DNA from: Lentisphaerae bacterium GWF2_49_21
GTDB taxonomy: Bacteria; Verrucomicrobiota; Lentisphaeria; Victivallales; GWF2-50-93
NCBI GenBank assembly: GCA_001804805.1
Contig: MHBH01000039.1
Span: 62,001-126,000, forward strand
Length of the DNA stretch: 64,000 nucleotides
Direction of reading: 5' to 3'
Of this stretch, positions 26,133-34,010 are shown in pieces; position 1 is the first letter of the stretch; every line of letters begins with the position of its first letter. The notes beneath the pieces are model-generated. The model was given only the letters and a program-made list of their open reading frames with translations, had not been told where the DNA came from and did not search any database. Position numbers and translations under genes: made by a program.

Positions 26133-26843
26133 TCATCCGAACATTGCCTGAGCGATGTTGGACTGCTCGGGATCATCGAGCCTGTCAATCTTCATGTGCT
26201 TCCATTCGTTCTTTTCGCGGAGGCACCGGATGTCGCGCTCCCAGACGCTCTCACGTCCAGAGTCAACGAGGATCTCTTCTCCCATGAAGTTCCTGATTTC
26301 TTCAGCGATCTCGCGCTTGAGCTGGACTATGCGGGGCGCGGTTATTCCGAACAGCCTGGCGATGTCTCCTGTGCCGAATCCGAGCATCAACTCCTCGACA
26401 ATCCTGCGCTTCCTGGAGTCAAGAGTTTCAAGAAATGCGTCCCAGTCGATTTGCCGGAGTACCTTTGCTGCCGTGTCCTCACTCTTGGAAGCTATGGCGT
26501 CACCGACGGTAAGGTCTTCTTCTCCACAGACGGGGTCCTCCATAGAGCATATAGCATTTTCATGGTCCAGCTGGAAGCCGGGACTCATCACGTCGGCACG
26601 TATGTCGCCATAGGAGCGCCTGCCAGATTTGCAGCGCTGGATGCTGTAATAGGCGATACTGTGTGGAAGTGGCTTCTTACCGGCCCTTTCCATGGCTTCG
26701 ACCATCTCCGCCGCCGAAGCCGTGGCATCCTGGACCAGTTCTTCAGGATCTTCACAACCCATTGGGCGGACTGTCCTGGGGATTGTGTTCCTGATGATGG
26801 GATAAATTTCCTTTTCGAGCATCAATGCTGCTGAAGGGCTCAT
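26133..26843 (-). CDS. Sigma-70 region-4-like regulator of the element
   Basis: 236 residues. The C-terminal third reads LDSRKRRIVEELMLGFGTGDIARLFGITAPRIVQL, a helix-turn-helix like sigma-70 region 4. An N-terminal segment (DPEELVQDATASAAEMV) resembles part of region 2. It is the first gene of the operon, so it probably controls the element's own genes. Whether it is a working sigma factor or only a DNA-binding relative cannot be told from sequence. An AGG-rich ribosome site precedes the ATG. Confidence 0.7.
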   Translation of the reverse strand: MSPSAALMLEKEIYPIIRNTIPRTVRPMGCEDPEELVQDATASAAEMVEAMERAGKKPLPHSIAYYSIQRCKSGRRSYGDIRADVMSPGFQLDHENAICSMEDPVCGEEDLTVGDAIASKSEDTAAKVLRQIDWDAFLETLDSRKRRIVEELMLGFGTGDIARLFGITAPRIVQLKREIAEEIRNFMGEEILVDSGRESVWERDIRCLREKNEWKHMKIDRLDDPEQSNIAQAMFG

Positions 26844-26979
26844 GGCTGCCTGCCTTTCTTATGAAGTGGCCAGGCTGGAGCGCAATGCGCCCGTAGCGGC
26901 CACCAATGGTTGTTGGGGGCCGGTTACGGCCAGTTTAAGAGCTTTAAAGAACAATAGTAGTGTGTTCCGCTACTGTAAT

Positions 26980-27007
26980 ATTATGCCCGATTTGACAGAA
27001 ATGTTAA
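26980..27007 (-). promoter_or_regulatory. Promoter of the minus-strand replication operon
   Basis: On the minus strand a -35 TTAACA (5/6) at 27002-27007 and a -10 CATAAT (5/6) at 26980-26985 are separated by 16 bases. It would start an mRNA near 26973 with a leader of about 130 bases containing GGCC-rich hairpins before the sigma-like gene. Confidence 0.5.
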
Positions 27008-27279
27008 GCACGGGGCAGGGGAGTGGAGGCCTCCAGAGGATTATGACAAGGGAAATAGAAAAAGTTAAGAGGAGGCAATGAGATATTATAAGATTTTCCA
27101 ACGCGTTGGGGATTTGCATTCCTACGCATACAGGATAATATAAATCATAAGCGGAATTGCGGCTTGAAAGGGCTGAAATACTTGCTACAAGTGCTTGCTA
27201 CATGTAGATGGTGCTATTTGATGCAATATGGAGTTCGTTGTTAGCCTCAAAATGGCACTTTGAATTCAACAAAAACCCG

Positions 27280-27324
27280 CTTCTCATCCTGGTAACACGG
27301 GTTCGAATCCCGTTGGGGATGCCA
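27280..27324 (+). tRNA. tRNA-Glu 3'-end fragment, probable attachment-site scar
   Basis: The sequence matches the 3' half of a tRNA-Glu: anticodon-loop residues with TTC, half of the anticodon stem, the variable loop, a perfect T-arm (ACGGG, loop TTCGAAT, CCCGT at 27297-27313), the acceptor 3' strand TGGGGAT, discriminator G and encoded CCA (27322-27324). The D-arm, 5' acceptor strand and 5' anticodon stem are absent, so it is not a functional tRNA. A truncated tRNA 3' end in direct orientation is what remains at the far end of an element that integrated into a tRNA gene. The element should then lie to the left, with the intact tRNA-Glu beyond the left edge of the window. Confidence 0.8.
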
Positions 27325-27326
27325 GT

Positions 27327-27365
27327 CTTCGTTTGAAGTCAGCCGCAGGATGAATTCAAACGAAG
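27327..27365. repeat. Hairpin directly after the tRNA fragment
   Basis: CTTCGTTTGAA (27327-27337) is perfectly complementary to TTCAAACGAAG (27355-27365) across a 17-base loop. It may be the old tRNA terminator or one more palindromic intergenic repeat. Confidence 0.7.
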
Positions 27366-27369
27366 GCTG

Positions 27370-27400
27370 TCGCGGCGAAGCTTCTATGCGTAGCCGGACA
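27370..27400. repeat. CTTCG/CTACGG-family palindromic repeat, inverted copy
   Basis: Contains CGCGGCGAAGCTTCTATGCG followed by TAGCCGGACA, the reverse orientation of the motif seen at 29766, 39171, 48386, 60419 and 27496. Confidence 0.5.
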
Positions 27401-27495
27401 TTATTCTCGGACTTCAAACTACGCCTCGGCAGGCCACTTCTGTAAATTATTTTTTCAGCTCCGCTTAAATCGCGAGATAAACAAGGGATGAGAAT

Positions 27496-27520
27496 CCGCC
27501 TTCGTATGACTACGGCGCGA
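27496..27520. repeat. CTTCG/CTACGG-family palindromic repeat
   Basis: CCGCCTTCG ... CTACGGCG: the CGCC and GGCG ends pair, with a variable centre. One of several dispersed copies in intergenic DNA of this window. Confidence 0.55.
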
Positions 27521-27552
27521 GAGGCCCTTGGGTTCTCCGAGAATAGACGGAA

Positions 27553-28695
27553 TTATTTCCCGGCAGCTTTCCAGTCCGTCTTTTCCTCTATGGCTTTTAT
27601 CAGGGTATCTGACATCACGGCATGGGTCTTCAGGCTTGGATGCCAGTCCGCGCCAAGTCCGTTTTTGTTCCTATCCTGAGGAGCAAATTCGACAAAATAA
27701 ATCTTGCTGTCGTTCAGCTTCGTCATCGCAGTCTTGATGTATTCGCGGTTCTTGGTGAGGCCTTCTCCCCACATCATCGAACCCAGGGCGCAGAAAATCT
27801 GTGCGTCGGGATAGTTGCCCCGGATGGTCTTCAGCAGATCCGTATAGCAGTTGATGTAGTTCTCTCCGGGATCTTCTTCCTTCTTGTAGAAATCATTCGT
27901 GCCGAGATTCACGATCACGATGTTCGGCGTCCATTTCTTGAAATCCCATTTGCTGCTGGGATCCCAGGGAAGGATCTTGTCGTAGCGCGTCGCCATGGTG
28001 TTCTTGGTGTCGCCACGGCTCGTATATGCTCCGATGCCGGACCAGGCGAGGCAGACATAGTCGGCGCCGAAATGTCGTGCAGTCAGCGCCCCGTAGGCCA
28101 GATAATTGTTCTCGGTCAGGGGACAGAAATGAAGTTTCTCATTTTCCGCCTCATTCCCATATCCGCAGGTAATCGAGTCGCCTATGAATTCTATACGGCG
28201 GGCCGATGGAGCAGGAGGATCAAGGAGCTTGCCGCCCTCTGAAATCTCGAGACCTTTGAATTCAACAACTCCGGCATTGCATTCAGTCCTCTTGAAAAGG
28301 AGAAGCGTGTGATCGCCTGCCGGAAGCTTGTCTCCAACGCGGTACACGGCCTGATCCTTTACTATGGGGAATACCATCGGCTGGCCATTGTCAACTATCG
28401 CATTGATGTAGTCAGTGCTTAGTCCGCCATTCTTGTTCGTATCGCCCTTGCTGGAGTCGGAAAGCAAGGCGTTTATCGCTGTGCCGTTGAACTTCACGAT
28501 TATGGAGGAACCCGGCCATGAGCAGCGGGGATTTGCCTGCCTTACGTCAAAGCGTCCGATATAGCGTATCTTCGCATCATCAGGCTTGATCTTGACGGGC
28601 AGAGCCTCGCTGTCGGCGGAATACACCGAGTTCGCAGTCCAAAAGACGGCAGTCAGGCAGAAAATCGAAAAGAGCTTCATCGATGGTTTCTTCAT
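27553..28695 (-). CDS. Secreted SGNH/GDSL esterase, carbohydrate esterase family 2-like
   Basis: 380 residues from the ATG at 28693-28695, which follows GGGAGAAGGAGAATT; the longer frame lacks a site. A Sec signal peptide (MKLFSIFCLTAVFWTANSVYSA) is followed by an N-terminal jelly-roll-like domain (about 30-150) and an SGNH domain with FIGDSITCGYGN (nucleophile Ser), NLGTNDF (block with Asn) and DWHPS (Asp and His). This two-domain order is that of CE2 deacetylases, which remove acetyl groups from plant polysaccharides or oligosaccharides. It probably acts in the periplasm or outside. It is divergent from the GntR regulator gene. Confidence 0.85.
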   Translation of the reverse strand: MKKPSMKLFSIFCLTAVFWTANSVYSADSEALPVKIKPDDAKIRYIGRFDVRQANPRCSWPGSSIIVKFNGTAINALLSDSSKGDTNKNGGLSTDYINAIVDNGQPMVFPIVKDQAVYRVGDKLPAGDHTLLLFKRTECNAGVVEFKGLEISEGGKLLDPPAPSARRIEFIGDSITCGYGNEAENEKLHFCPLTENNYLAYGALTARHFGADYVCLAWSGIGAYTSRGDTKNTMATRYDKILPWDPSSKWDFKKWTPNIVIVNLGTNDFYKKEEDPGENYINCYTDLLKTIRGNYPDAQIFCALGSMMWGEGLTKNREYIKTAMTKLNDSKIYFVEFAPQDRNKNGLGADWHPSLKTHAVMSDTLIKAIEEKTDWKAAGK

Positions 28696-29024
28696 AATTC
28701 TCCTTCTCCCTTTATTTTCAAGATCCCTTTTAATCCGGAAATTAATTGCGTATTGTACTTGATTAAAATCCTTATTTCCACCTCGCAAATGACAAATGCG
28801 CAATCTTCCTGGAATTGCATTTTGCACTTCAAAATCCCATAGGTTCCCTTTATTGCGTCTGGTCTAAGTCCAGCAGCACCTGAATGAGTGCCGCGGTTTT
28901 GAAAGCAATATATTCTCTTGCCGATCATCGTGATGTACGGCGTAATTTAAAAAAATCAATTGTTCTTCTTGACATCTTTCCTTCGCTTGGTATCTTATGG
29001 GGAAACGGAGACATCATACGTCTT
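28696..29024. other. Divergent intergenic region between the esterase and the FadR-type regulator
   Basis: 329 bases without a gene. It holds the esterase ribosome site, AT-rich sequence, a possible minus-strand promoter with -10 TACAAT near 28752-28757, and the regulator promoter at 28969-28996. No clear operator palindrome was found. Confidence 0.5.
28969..28996 (+). promoter_or_regulatory. Promoter of the FadR-type regulator gene
   Basis: A perfect -35 TTGACA (28969-28974) and TATCTT (28991-28996) are separated by 16 bases, 28 bases before the ATG at 29025. Confidence 0.55.
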
Positions 29025-29750
29025 ATGTCTAAGAAGGAAACAGCTAATATTTGGTCAGCCAGCCGCCAGCAGAAGACGGTCAAGCAGGTAGTGCTCTACG
29101 AGCTTATCGATGCCATGCTGGACGGCAGGCTCCCGTCTGATAAGCCGATGCCGCCGGAGCATGAGATGTGCAGGCGGCTCGGAGTCTCACGCGTTGCATT
29201 CCGCGAAGCCGTCAAACAGCTCGAGATCTTCGGATTCCTGCGTATCGACAGAGGCAATGGGACAATTGTCACAAAGCCCAGCTTCTCCTGCAATGAGCCG
29301 ATCATAGAATTTCTCGGCAAGTCCGGAGACATCAGCCTTGAAGAGCTCCACAAGCTGAGAAGCCTCATGGAAGTGGAGATAGTAAAGCTGGTTGCGGAAT
29401 CCCGCAGCGAAGCTCTCGTTTCAAAACTGAAAAAGCTCCTCGATGAAATAGAGCTTAATTTCGACAAGGAGAGTTCGCACATAGATCTCGACTACGAGTT
29501 CCACAAGGCAATAATCGACGCCTGTCCCAACAGGACCTATCCACTTGTACTGAGTCCGTTTGCTTCCCAGCTTTACAAGAGCAGGAAGCTATCGTTCAAG
29601 AACATTCAATCCGCCAGGAAAACCCTTGATATACATAAGGCGATACTGGAAGCGATCAGGAAGAAGGATCCACAGACGGCAGGCGAGATCATGAAAAGGC
29701 ATCTTGAGGAAACGGCAGAGGATCTTGGAATCGGGAAGAAGAAAATCTGA
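29025..29750 (+). CDS. GntR-family transcriptional regulator, FadR subfamily
   Basis: 241 residues. The start at 29025 is chosen because the -10 element lies only 28 bases upstream. An N-terminal winged helix (about 15-85; EMCRRLGVSRVAFREAVKQLEIFGFLR, then the wing GNGTIV) precedes an all-helical FCD ligand-binding domain (about 100-235). The FCD metal-binding pattern (DLDYEFHKAI, later DIHKAIL and KRHLEE) is visible. FadR/FCD regulators usually sense sugar acids or organic acids and control neighbouring catabolic genes; the two dehydrogenases downstream are the likely targets. Confidence 0.85.
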   Translation: MSKKETANIWSASRQQKTVKQVVLYELIDAMLDGRLPSDKPMPPEHEMCRRLGVSRVAFREAVKQLEIFGFLRIDRGNGTIVTKPSFSCNEPIIEFLGKSGDISLEELHKLRSLMEVEIVKLVAESRSEALVSKLKKLLDEIELNFDKESSHIDLDYEFHKAIIDACPNRTYPLVLSPFASQLYKSRKLSFKNIQSARKTLDIHKAILEAIRKKDPQTAGEIMKRHLEETAEDLGIGKKKI

Positions 29751-29863
29751 ATATCCAACATCGAACCCGCCTTCGCTGGGAAGCTACGGCGAGGCGCAGC
29801 AAGGAATGTCGAATAACGAAGTTAATCCGGAGAAATGATTTTTGGGAATTCCCTGTTGGATAT
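29751..29863. repeat. Nested inverted repeat between regulator and dehydrogenase genes
   Basis: ATATCCAACA (29751-29760) is perfectly complementary to TGTTGGATAT (29854-29863). Inside it sits a complete CTTCG/CTACGG-family repeat (29766-29795). One palindrome thus encloses another. It begins one base after the regulator stop. Confidence 0.75.
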
Positions 29864-29900
29864 TGGACATTGAAATGTAAAAAATAATTAGGAGGAAAAC

Positions 29901-30926
29901 ATGCTCGCAGCAGTATTGAAGGATTTCAACAAACTCGTTCTGGAAGATGTACCGATGCCGAAACCTGAGCCCGACGAGGTCGTTGTCAAGATCAAGGCAT
30001 GCGGGATCTGCGCCACCGACTACAAGGCCATCAAAGGCATCCGCACAAACGTGAAGTTCCCCTCAATAGTCGGACATGAACCCTCCGGCGTTGTTTCTGC
30101 AGTCGGCACCGTTGTCAAGGATTTTAAAAAAGGCGATGAAGTAATCATCATGCCGATGGCCCCGTGCGGACTATGTCCCATGTGCAGGACGGGGAACCAT
30201 CATTACTGCGCCAACGCCATCTGCACGGGGGGCGACGGCATTGACGATGTAAGAGATGGATCTTTTGCTGAATACACGAAGACAAAGGTGACAGCCGTCT
30301 TCCACAAGCCGAAGAACATCTCCTTCGAGGCAGCTGCCCTGACAGAGCCTCTTTCCGGAGCATGGAAAGGCGTGATCCAGTATAGCGAGATGAAAGTAGG
30401 CGATGACGTAGTCGTAATTGGTGTTGGTGGAATAGGGCTCCTCTGCATGATGGTTGCGAAAGCCGCAGGCGCAGGAAGACTCATTGCCATCGATTCAAGC
30501 GCCTATGCGAGGAAGAACGCCCTCGATCTCGGTGCGACACATGCTATAGATTCCAAGAATGCGATCAAGGAAATAAAGAAGATCATTCCCGGCGGACCGG
30601 ATCTCGTGGTCGAGGCCGCTGGTCCGATCCAGGCGGTGGAACTCGCCAGGGATCTCCGCAGGCGCGGAACAAGATGGAACATCTTCGGCATCACTACGCA
30701 TGAGAAATTCGAACTCGACGGCGGTCTTACGCATTTTATGGAAGGTCGCATGGACGCCAGCTTCGGATGCAATCCGATGTCGATGCAGAATGCAATAAGG
30801 CTGATGGAGCGCGGTGTTATCGATCCCGGCAAGATCATTTCGCATAGGTTCTCATTGAAGGAAATCCACAAGGCGATTGAAGTCATGGGCCAGCCTGAAA
30901 GGAACAAGGTGATGATCCTCCCATGA
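29901..30926 (+). CDS. Zinc-dependent medium-chain alcohol/polyol dehydrogenase
   Basis: 341 residues. Catalytic zinc ligands lie in CGICATDYKAIKG and VGHEPSG; the structural zinc loop is CGLCPMCRTGNHHYC; the NAD(P) fold carries GVGGIGLL. This is the MDR pattern of sorbitol, threonine and L-idonate-type dehydrogenases, which oxidise a secondary alcohol of a polyol or sugar acid. AGGAGG precedes the ATG. It overlaps the next dehydrogenase gene (ATGA). The substrate cannot be read from sequence. Confidence 0.85.
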   Translation: MLAAVLKDFNKLVLEDVPMPKPEPDEVVVKIKACGICATDYKAIKGIRTNVKFPSIVGHEPSGVVSAVGTVVKDFKKGDEVIIMPMAPCGLCPMCRTGNHHYCANAICTGGDGIDDVRDGSFAEYTKTKVTAVFHKPKNISFEAAALTEPLSGAWKGVIQYSEMKVGDDVVVIGVGGIGLLCMMVAKAAGAGRLIAIDSSAYARKNALDLGATHAIDSKNAIKEIKKIIPGGPDLVVEAAGPIQAVELARDLRRRGTRWNIFGITTHEKFELDGGLTHFMEGRMDASFGCNPMSMQNAIRLMERGVIDPGKIISHRFSLKEIHKAIEVMGQPERNKVMILP

Positions 30927-31891
30927 AGGCGATACTCAACACTGCAAAAGGCGAACTGAAACTGTCTGAGCTTCCAAAACCGAGTCCGGGTGCCGGAGAA
31001 GTCCGGATACGGACATCGGTCTGCGGTATCTGCGCATCCGATCTTGAGATGATAGACGGATGGCCGAGAGGGAAATATCCGCAGGTGCTCGGACATGAAT
31101 GGGCTGGTATCGTGGACGAATGCGGAACAGGAGCGGACAAATCTCTACTCGACAAGTACTGCGTTGCGGAAAATGTGCTGAAGGACGGAGGAGAGGTAGG
31201 TTTCGAACATCCTGGCGGCTACGCACAGTATTTCATTACGCAGGCCGACAAGTTAATTGTCCTGCCAAAGGGATTCGACATGGAGATCGCAGCCCTCATC
31301 GAACCGCTGGCTGTTGCAGTCAGGGGAATGAAAAGGATGAATCCATCGAAAGATCCCGCCCTGATAATCGGCGACGGCCCCATCGGACTTCTCATGCTTA
31401 TGCTGATGAAGCGGCACGGGATGAAGGACGTCACGCTTGTCGGTGGACGCGAGACCAGGCTGAAGCTTGCGCTCGAACTTGGAGCGGCGAGAACGCTCAA
31501 CTACCACGAAGCTGGAAAGTCCCTGCCGGACTATGTTGCAAAACAAGGACTGAAACCATTTTCATCGATCGTCGAAGCTGCGAAATCCGCAGATGCGATC
31601 CCGCTGGCTTCGAAGCTTGGAGCGAACGGCGCGAAGATACTCCTTATTGGCAACTATGTTGAAGTACGTTCGGAAGTCATTCTCCAGGAATTCCTGCACA
31701 AGGAGTTCGAGCTGCTTGGCAGCAACGCCAGCGCCGGCGCCTGGGAGGAGGCTGTCAGAATCGCAGCTGAAGGGAAACTTCCGCTCAGGAAGATCGTCAG
31801 CGGAGTTTACAAGGCCGAGGATTTTGAGAAGGCGATGGATACTGCGAGGAATAACAGAAGTTCAATGAAGATACTCCTGAAATGGGAATAG
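30923..31891 (+). CDS. Second medium-chain dehydrogenase, lacking the structural zinc loop
   Basis: 322 residues, starting inside the previous stop (ATGA at 30923-30926). CGICASDLEMIDG and LGHEWAG give the catalytic zinc site and IGDGPIGLLM the cofactor fold. Where the upstream enzyme has four structural cysteines, this one reads ADKSLLDKYCVAENVLKDGG with a single Cys, so that loop is lost. The pair may catalyse successive oxidations of one compound or form a heteromer. Confidence 0.8.
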   Translation: MKAILNTAKGELKLSELPKPSPGAGEVRIRTSVCGICASDLEMIDGWPRGKYPQVLGHEWAGIVDECGTGADKSLLDKYCVAENVLKDGGEVGFEHPGGYAQYFITQADKLIVLPKGFDMEIAALIEPLAVAVRGMKRMNPSKDPALIIGDGPIGLLMLMLMKRHGMKDVTLVGGRETRLKLALELGAARTLNYHEAGKSLPDYVAKQGLKPFSSIVEAAKSADAIPLASKLGANGAKILLIGNYVEVRSEVILQEFLHKEFELLGSNASAGAWEEAVRIAAEGKLPLRKIVSGVYKAEDFEKAMDTARNNRSSMKILLKWE

Positions 31892-32083
31892 CAGGAAAGA
31901 GAAACCGAAGGGCATAGCAAATGTATGGAGTTGTTGTCTTGGACAGTAAAGGCATTGCCGTTTCAAATCCGATAAACGGGCAGGATCAGAGATGCCTTGA
32001 ACTCTTTTCTCTGCGTTTGCCGATGGCATAATATCGAATCTCAGGGAAATGCTGACATCCACAGAAAATCAACAAATCTTTGG

Positions 32084-32137
32084 AACTGCGCTTGCAGTTC
32101 AACAAGGTTGAATAATATTCAATACTGTAAATATAAA
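32084..32137 (+). promoter_or_regulatory. Palindromes and possible promoter before the XRE-cupin gene
   Basis: AACTGC-GCTT-GCAGTT (32084-32099) and TTGAAT-AAT-ATTCAA (32108-32122) are inverted repeats just upstream. The second overlaps a possible -35 TTGAAT, with TATAAA 18 bases further on. Either could be the operator of the regulator itself. GAGG precedes the ATG at 32151. Confidence 0.4.
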
Positions 32138-32150
32138 AGAGGATGGAAAT

Positions 32151-32696
32151 ATGGAAGCGGGAATTGGAAGAAGGATAAGGAAGAGCAGGAGGCTGCAGAA
32201 CAGGACGCTCCAGGACATCGCGGACGTCTGCGGCTTTACAAAAAGCCTGCTCTGCAAGATAGAGGCCGGCAAGACCATCCCTCCGGTCTCAACACTTTCA
32301 AAGATAGCATCCGCGCTCGGAGTCCAGGTGGCGAACCTGCTCAGTGACGAAGGGAATGCCGGGAATGTCTTCACTCCGGCGTCGAAAACTGCGCAGAAGT
32401 CGATGACCATGACCGACAAGGGCTACTCATTCTTTGCGTTCGCTTCGGAAAAGCAGGGCAAAATAATGCAGCCTTATCTTTTCGTGGCGGAAAAGGGGAA
32501 AGTAAAGAGCAAACCGCTTTCACATCCTGGAGAGGAATTCGTATATGTATTGGAAGGCAGCATGAAATACAGGGTCGGAGCTGTCGAATATACGCTTGCC
32601 AGAGGTGACAGCCTGTATTTTGATTCGATTGAGGAACATGAGCTCGTGCCGTTGACTGCGAAGGTCGTGTATCTGGCGGTGTTTTCGGAGAAGTAA
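32151..32696 (+). CDS. XRE-family regulator with C-terminal cupin domain
   Basis: 181 residues. Residues 1-65 form a helix-turn-helix (RTLQDIADVCGFTKSLLCKIEAGKTIPPVSTLSKIASALG). The remainder is a cupin (HPGEEFVYVLEGSMKYRVG ... LARGDSLYFDSIEEHEL). This fusion is common in regulators of small-molecule catabolism that sense the ligand in the cupin. It probably regulates the downstream sugar operon. Confidence 0.85.
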   Translation: MEAGIGRRIRKSRRLQNRTLQDIADVCGFTKSLLCKIEAGKTIPPVSTLSKIASALGVQVANLLSDEGNAGNVFTPASKTAQKSMTMTDKGYSFFAFASEKQGKIMQPYLFVAEKGKVKSKPLSHPGEEFVYVLEGSMKYRVGAVEYTLARGDSLYFDSIEEHELVPLTAKVVYLAVFSEK

Positions 32697-32698
32697 GT

Positions 32699-32766
32699 AG
32701 GTAGGGATGGCTCTCCGTAGCCGTCCGGAAAGAACGGCGCGTTACGGAGAACGCGCCCTACCTGTA
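32699..32766. repeat. Branched inverted repeat of the GGTAGGG family
   Basis: An outer stem GGTAGGG / CCCTACC encloses two hairpins: GGCT ... AGCC within CTCCGTAGCCGTCC, and GGCGCGTT ... AACGCGCC. The same layout, outer stem plus two hairpins, recurs at 44273-44326 with the hairpin order exchanged. Confidence 0.75.
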
Positions 32767-32788
32767 AAATAGGTAAATAAGGATAAGT

Positions 32789-33151
32789 ATGAGAAAAACA
32801 AGGATATTGAAATCGAAGGATTCTGAGAAGATTGAGGCTGCGTGGGGTAATCTGACCTGGTATGCCAGCAGGAAGCTTGGGAATACCGAGGAAATGACAG
32901 TTGGTAAATGCGTGATCAAGCCCGGCTGTGAGAATCCGCTCCACAGCCATCCGAACTGTTCTGAAATCCTGACCGTCATCGAAGGGAAGATCTCGCACGT
33001 CATCGAAGACGGAAAGGAAGTTGAAATGGAGGCTGGTGATACGATCTCGGTTCCTCCAAATATTCCGCACAAGGCACGGAACATCGGCAGTGCCGATGCA
33101 GTCATGTATATCTCGTTCGATTCAGCAGATCGGGAAATGAGAAAGGAATAG
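32789..33151 (+). CDS. Small cupin protein
   Basis: 120 residues. A single cupin barrel with metal-ligand motif one (PLHSHPNCSEILTVIEGKI) and motif two (GDTISVPPNIPHKARN). Such proteins act as isomerases, sensors or dioxygenase-like enzymes in sugar catabolism. It follows the XRE-cupin gene and precedes the TIM-barrel/Gfo-Idh operon. No substrate can be assigned. Confidence 0.8.
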   Translation: MRKTRILKSKDSEKIEAAWGNLTWYASRKLGNTEEMTVGKCVIKPGCENPLHSHPNCSEILTVIEGKISHVIEDGKEVEMEAGDTISVPPNIPHKARNIGSADAVMYISFDSADREMRKE

Positions 33152-33248
33152 CTTGATACTTGAAACTGGAAACTCGTATCTTGAAATTTGAAATTGGCTT
33201 GGAAGAATATCTGTGTAATCTGTGGGCAATAAATTAAAGGAATATGCA

Positions 33249-34010
33249 ATGAAAATAGAACAGTTTGTGGCGAGTCCGTGTTCATGTCCGAAGACAGGAC
33301 TCGAGCAGTGCCTGAAGGATTTTTCAGCCCTTGGATACCGGAAGTTCGAAGTGTTCACGGAATGGGCGGAGTCAAGAGTTGATATTGACAAGTCAGCCGC
33401 AGAATATCTCGAGCTTGGCAGGAAATATGGGATGAGTTTCACGTCGATGCACCTTCCTGCGATAGCCGATGACCTTGATGCCGGAGTTGCGCGTGCCATA
33501 AAAGCTGCGAAGTTCGCAAAGGAGCTTGGAGTGAAGGTCGTGATCTATAAGGCGAAGACCAGGGAGCTCTACATCGCTGGCGCGAAAAAGTTCCTCGACG
33601 GGATCGAAGGTGTCGGGATTACTCCGGTGCTTCAGAACCACAAGGGTACGCCGATAACTACGATCGACGACTATCGCGCTATTATTAAAGGTATAAATGA
33701 CAGCAGGATGAAGACGCTTCATGAGGTGGGGATGTTCCATTCCGTAGGTGTGAAGTGGAAAGAAGGGTATGATTTCCTTAAAGGCAGTATCGCCCTTGTC
33801 CATATAAAGGATCAGATCGGAGATACGAGGGTTCCGTTCGGCGAGGGGGAAGTTGATTTCAAAGGTCTATTCTCGCAGTTGAACGCGGATGGATATGCTG
33901 GTGAGATAGTTGTCGAAATGGAAGTCTGCAGGGATGACTATGCAAAGACGATAAAACTTCTTGGCGATGCCAGGAACTTTTGCGAGAAGATAATCGGAGG
34001 GATGAAATGA
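33249..34010 (+). CDS. Sugar phosphate isomerase/epimerase-type TIM barrel (1)
   Basis: 253 residues. AAGGA upstream of the ATG at 33249 sets the start. The fold is that of the xylose-isomerase-like TIM barrel family (IolE, IolI, hydroxypyruvate isomerase relatives). Likely metal ligands include the Glu in LHEVGMFH, the His in VHIKD and the Glu in VVEMEV near the C-terminus. The N-terminal half carries the Asp/His-containing SMHLPAIADD. It is coupled to the next oxidoreductase gene by ATGA. It probably isomerises or epimerises a keto-sugar or sugar acid. Confidence 0.82.
   Translation: MKIEQFVASPCSCPKTGLEQCLKDFSALGYRKFEVFTEWAESRVDIDKSAAEYLELGRKYGMSFTSMHLPAIADDLDAGVARAIKAAKFAKELGVKVVIYKAKTRELYIAGAKKFLDGIEGVGITPVLQNHKGTPITTIDDYRAIIKGINDSRMKTLHEVGMFHSVGVKWKEGYDFLKGSIALVHIKDQIGDTRVPFGEGEVDFKGLFSQLNADGYAGEIVVEMEVCRDDYAKTIKLLGDARNFCEKIIGGMK

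Larger units (their letters stand above)
26844..27552. other. Gene-free boundary region of the island
   Basis: No convincing gene. It contains the operon promoter and leader, two direct copies of CTTGCTACA (27181-27189 and 27194-27202, 13-base period), the tRNA-Glu 3' fragment (27280-27324), a hairpin directly after it, and two palindromic repeats of the CTTCG/CTACGG family (27370-27400, 27496-27520). The direct repeats near an att site could be arm-type integrase sites, but that is a guess. Confidence 0.6.

Noticed and set aside
26842-27081. 79-residue plus-strand frame upstream of the sigma-like gene
   Set aside because: Overlaps the promoter and leader of the minus-strand operon and has no coding features.
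27280-27324. Functional tRNA gene
   Set aside because: The D-arm, 5' acceptor strand and 5' anticodon stem are missing.
31921-32031. Small frame of 36 codons after the second dehydrogenase
   Set aside because: No good ribosome site, no recognised pattern, and it could occur by chance in a 259-base gap.
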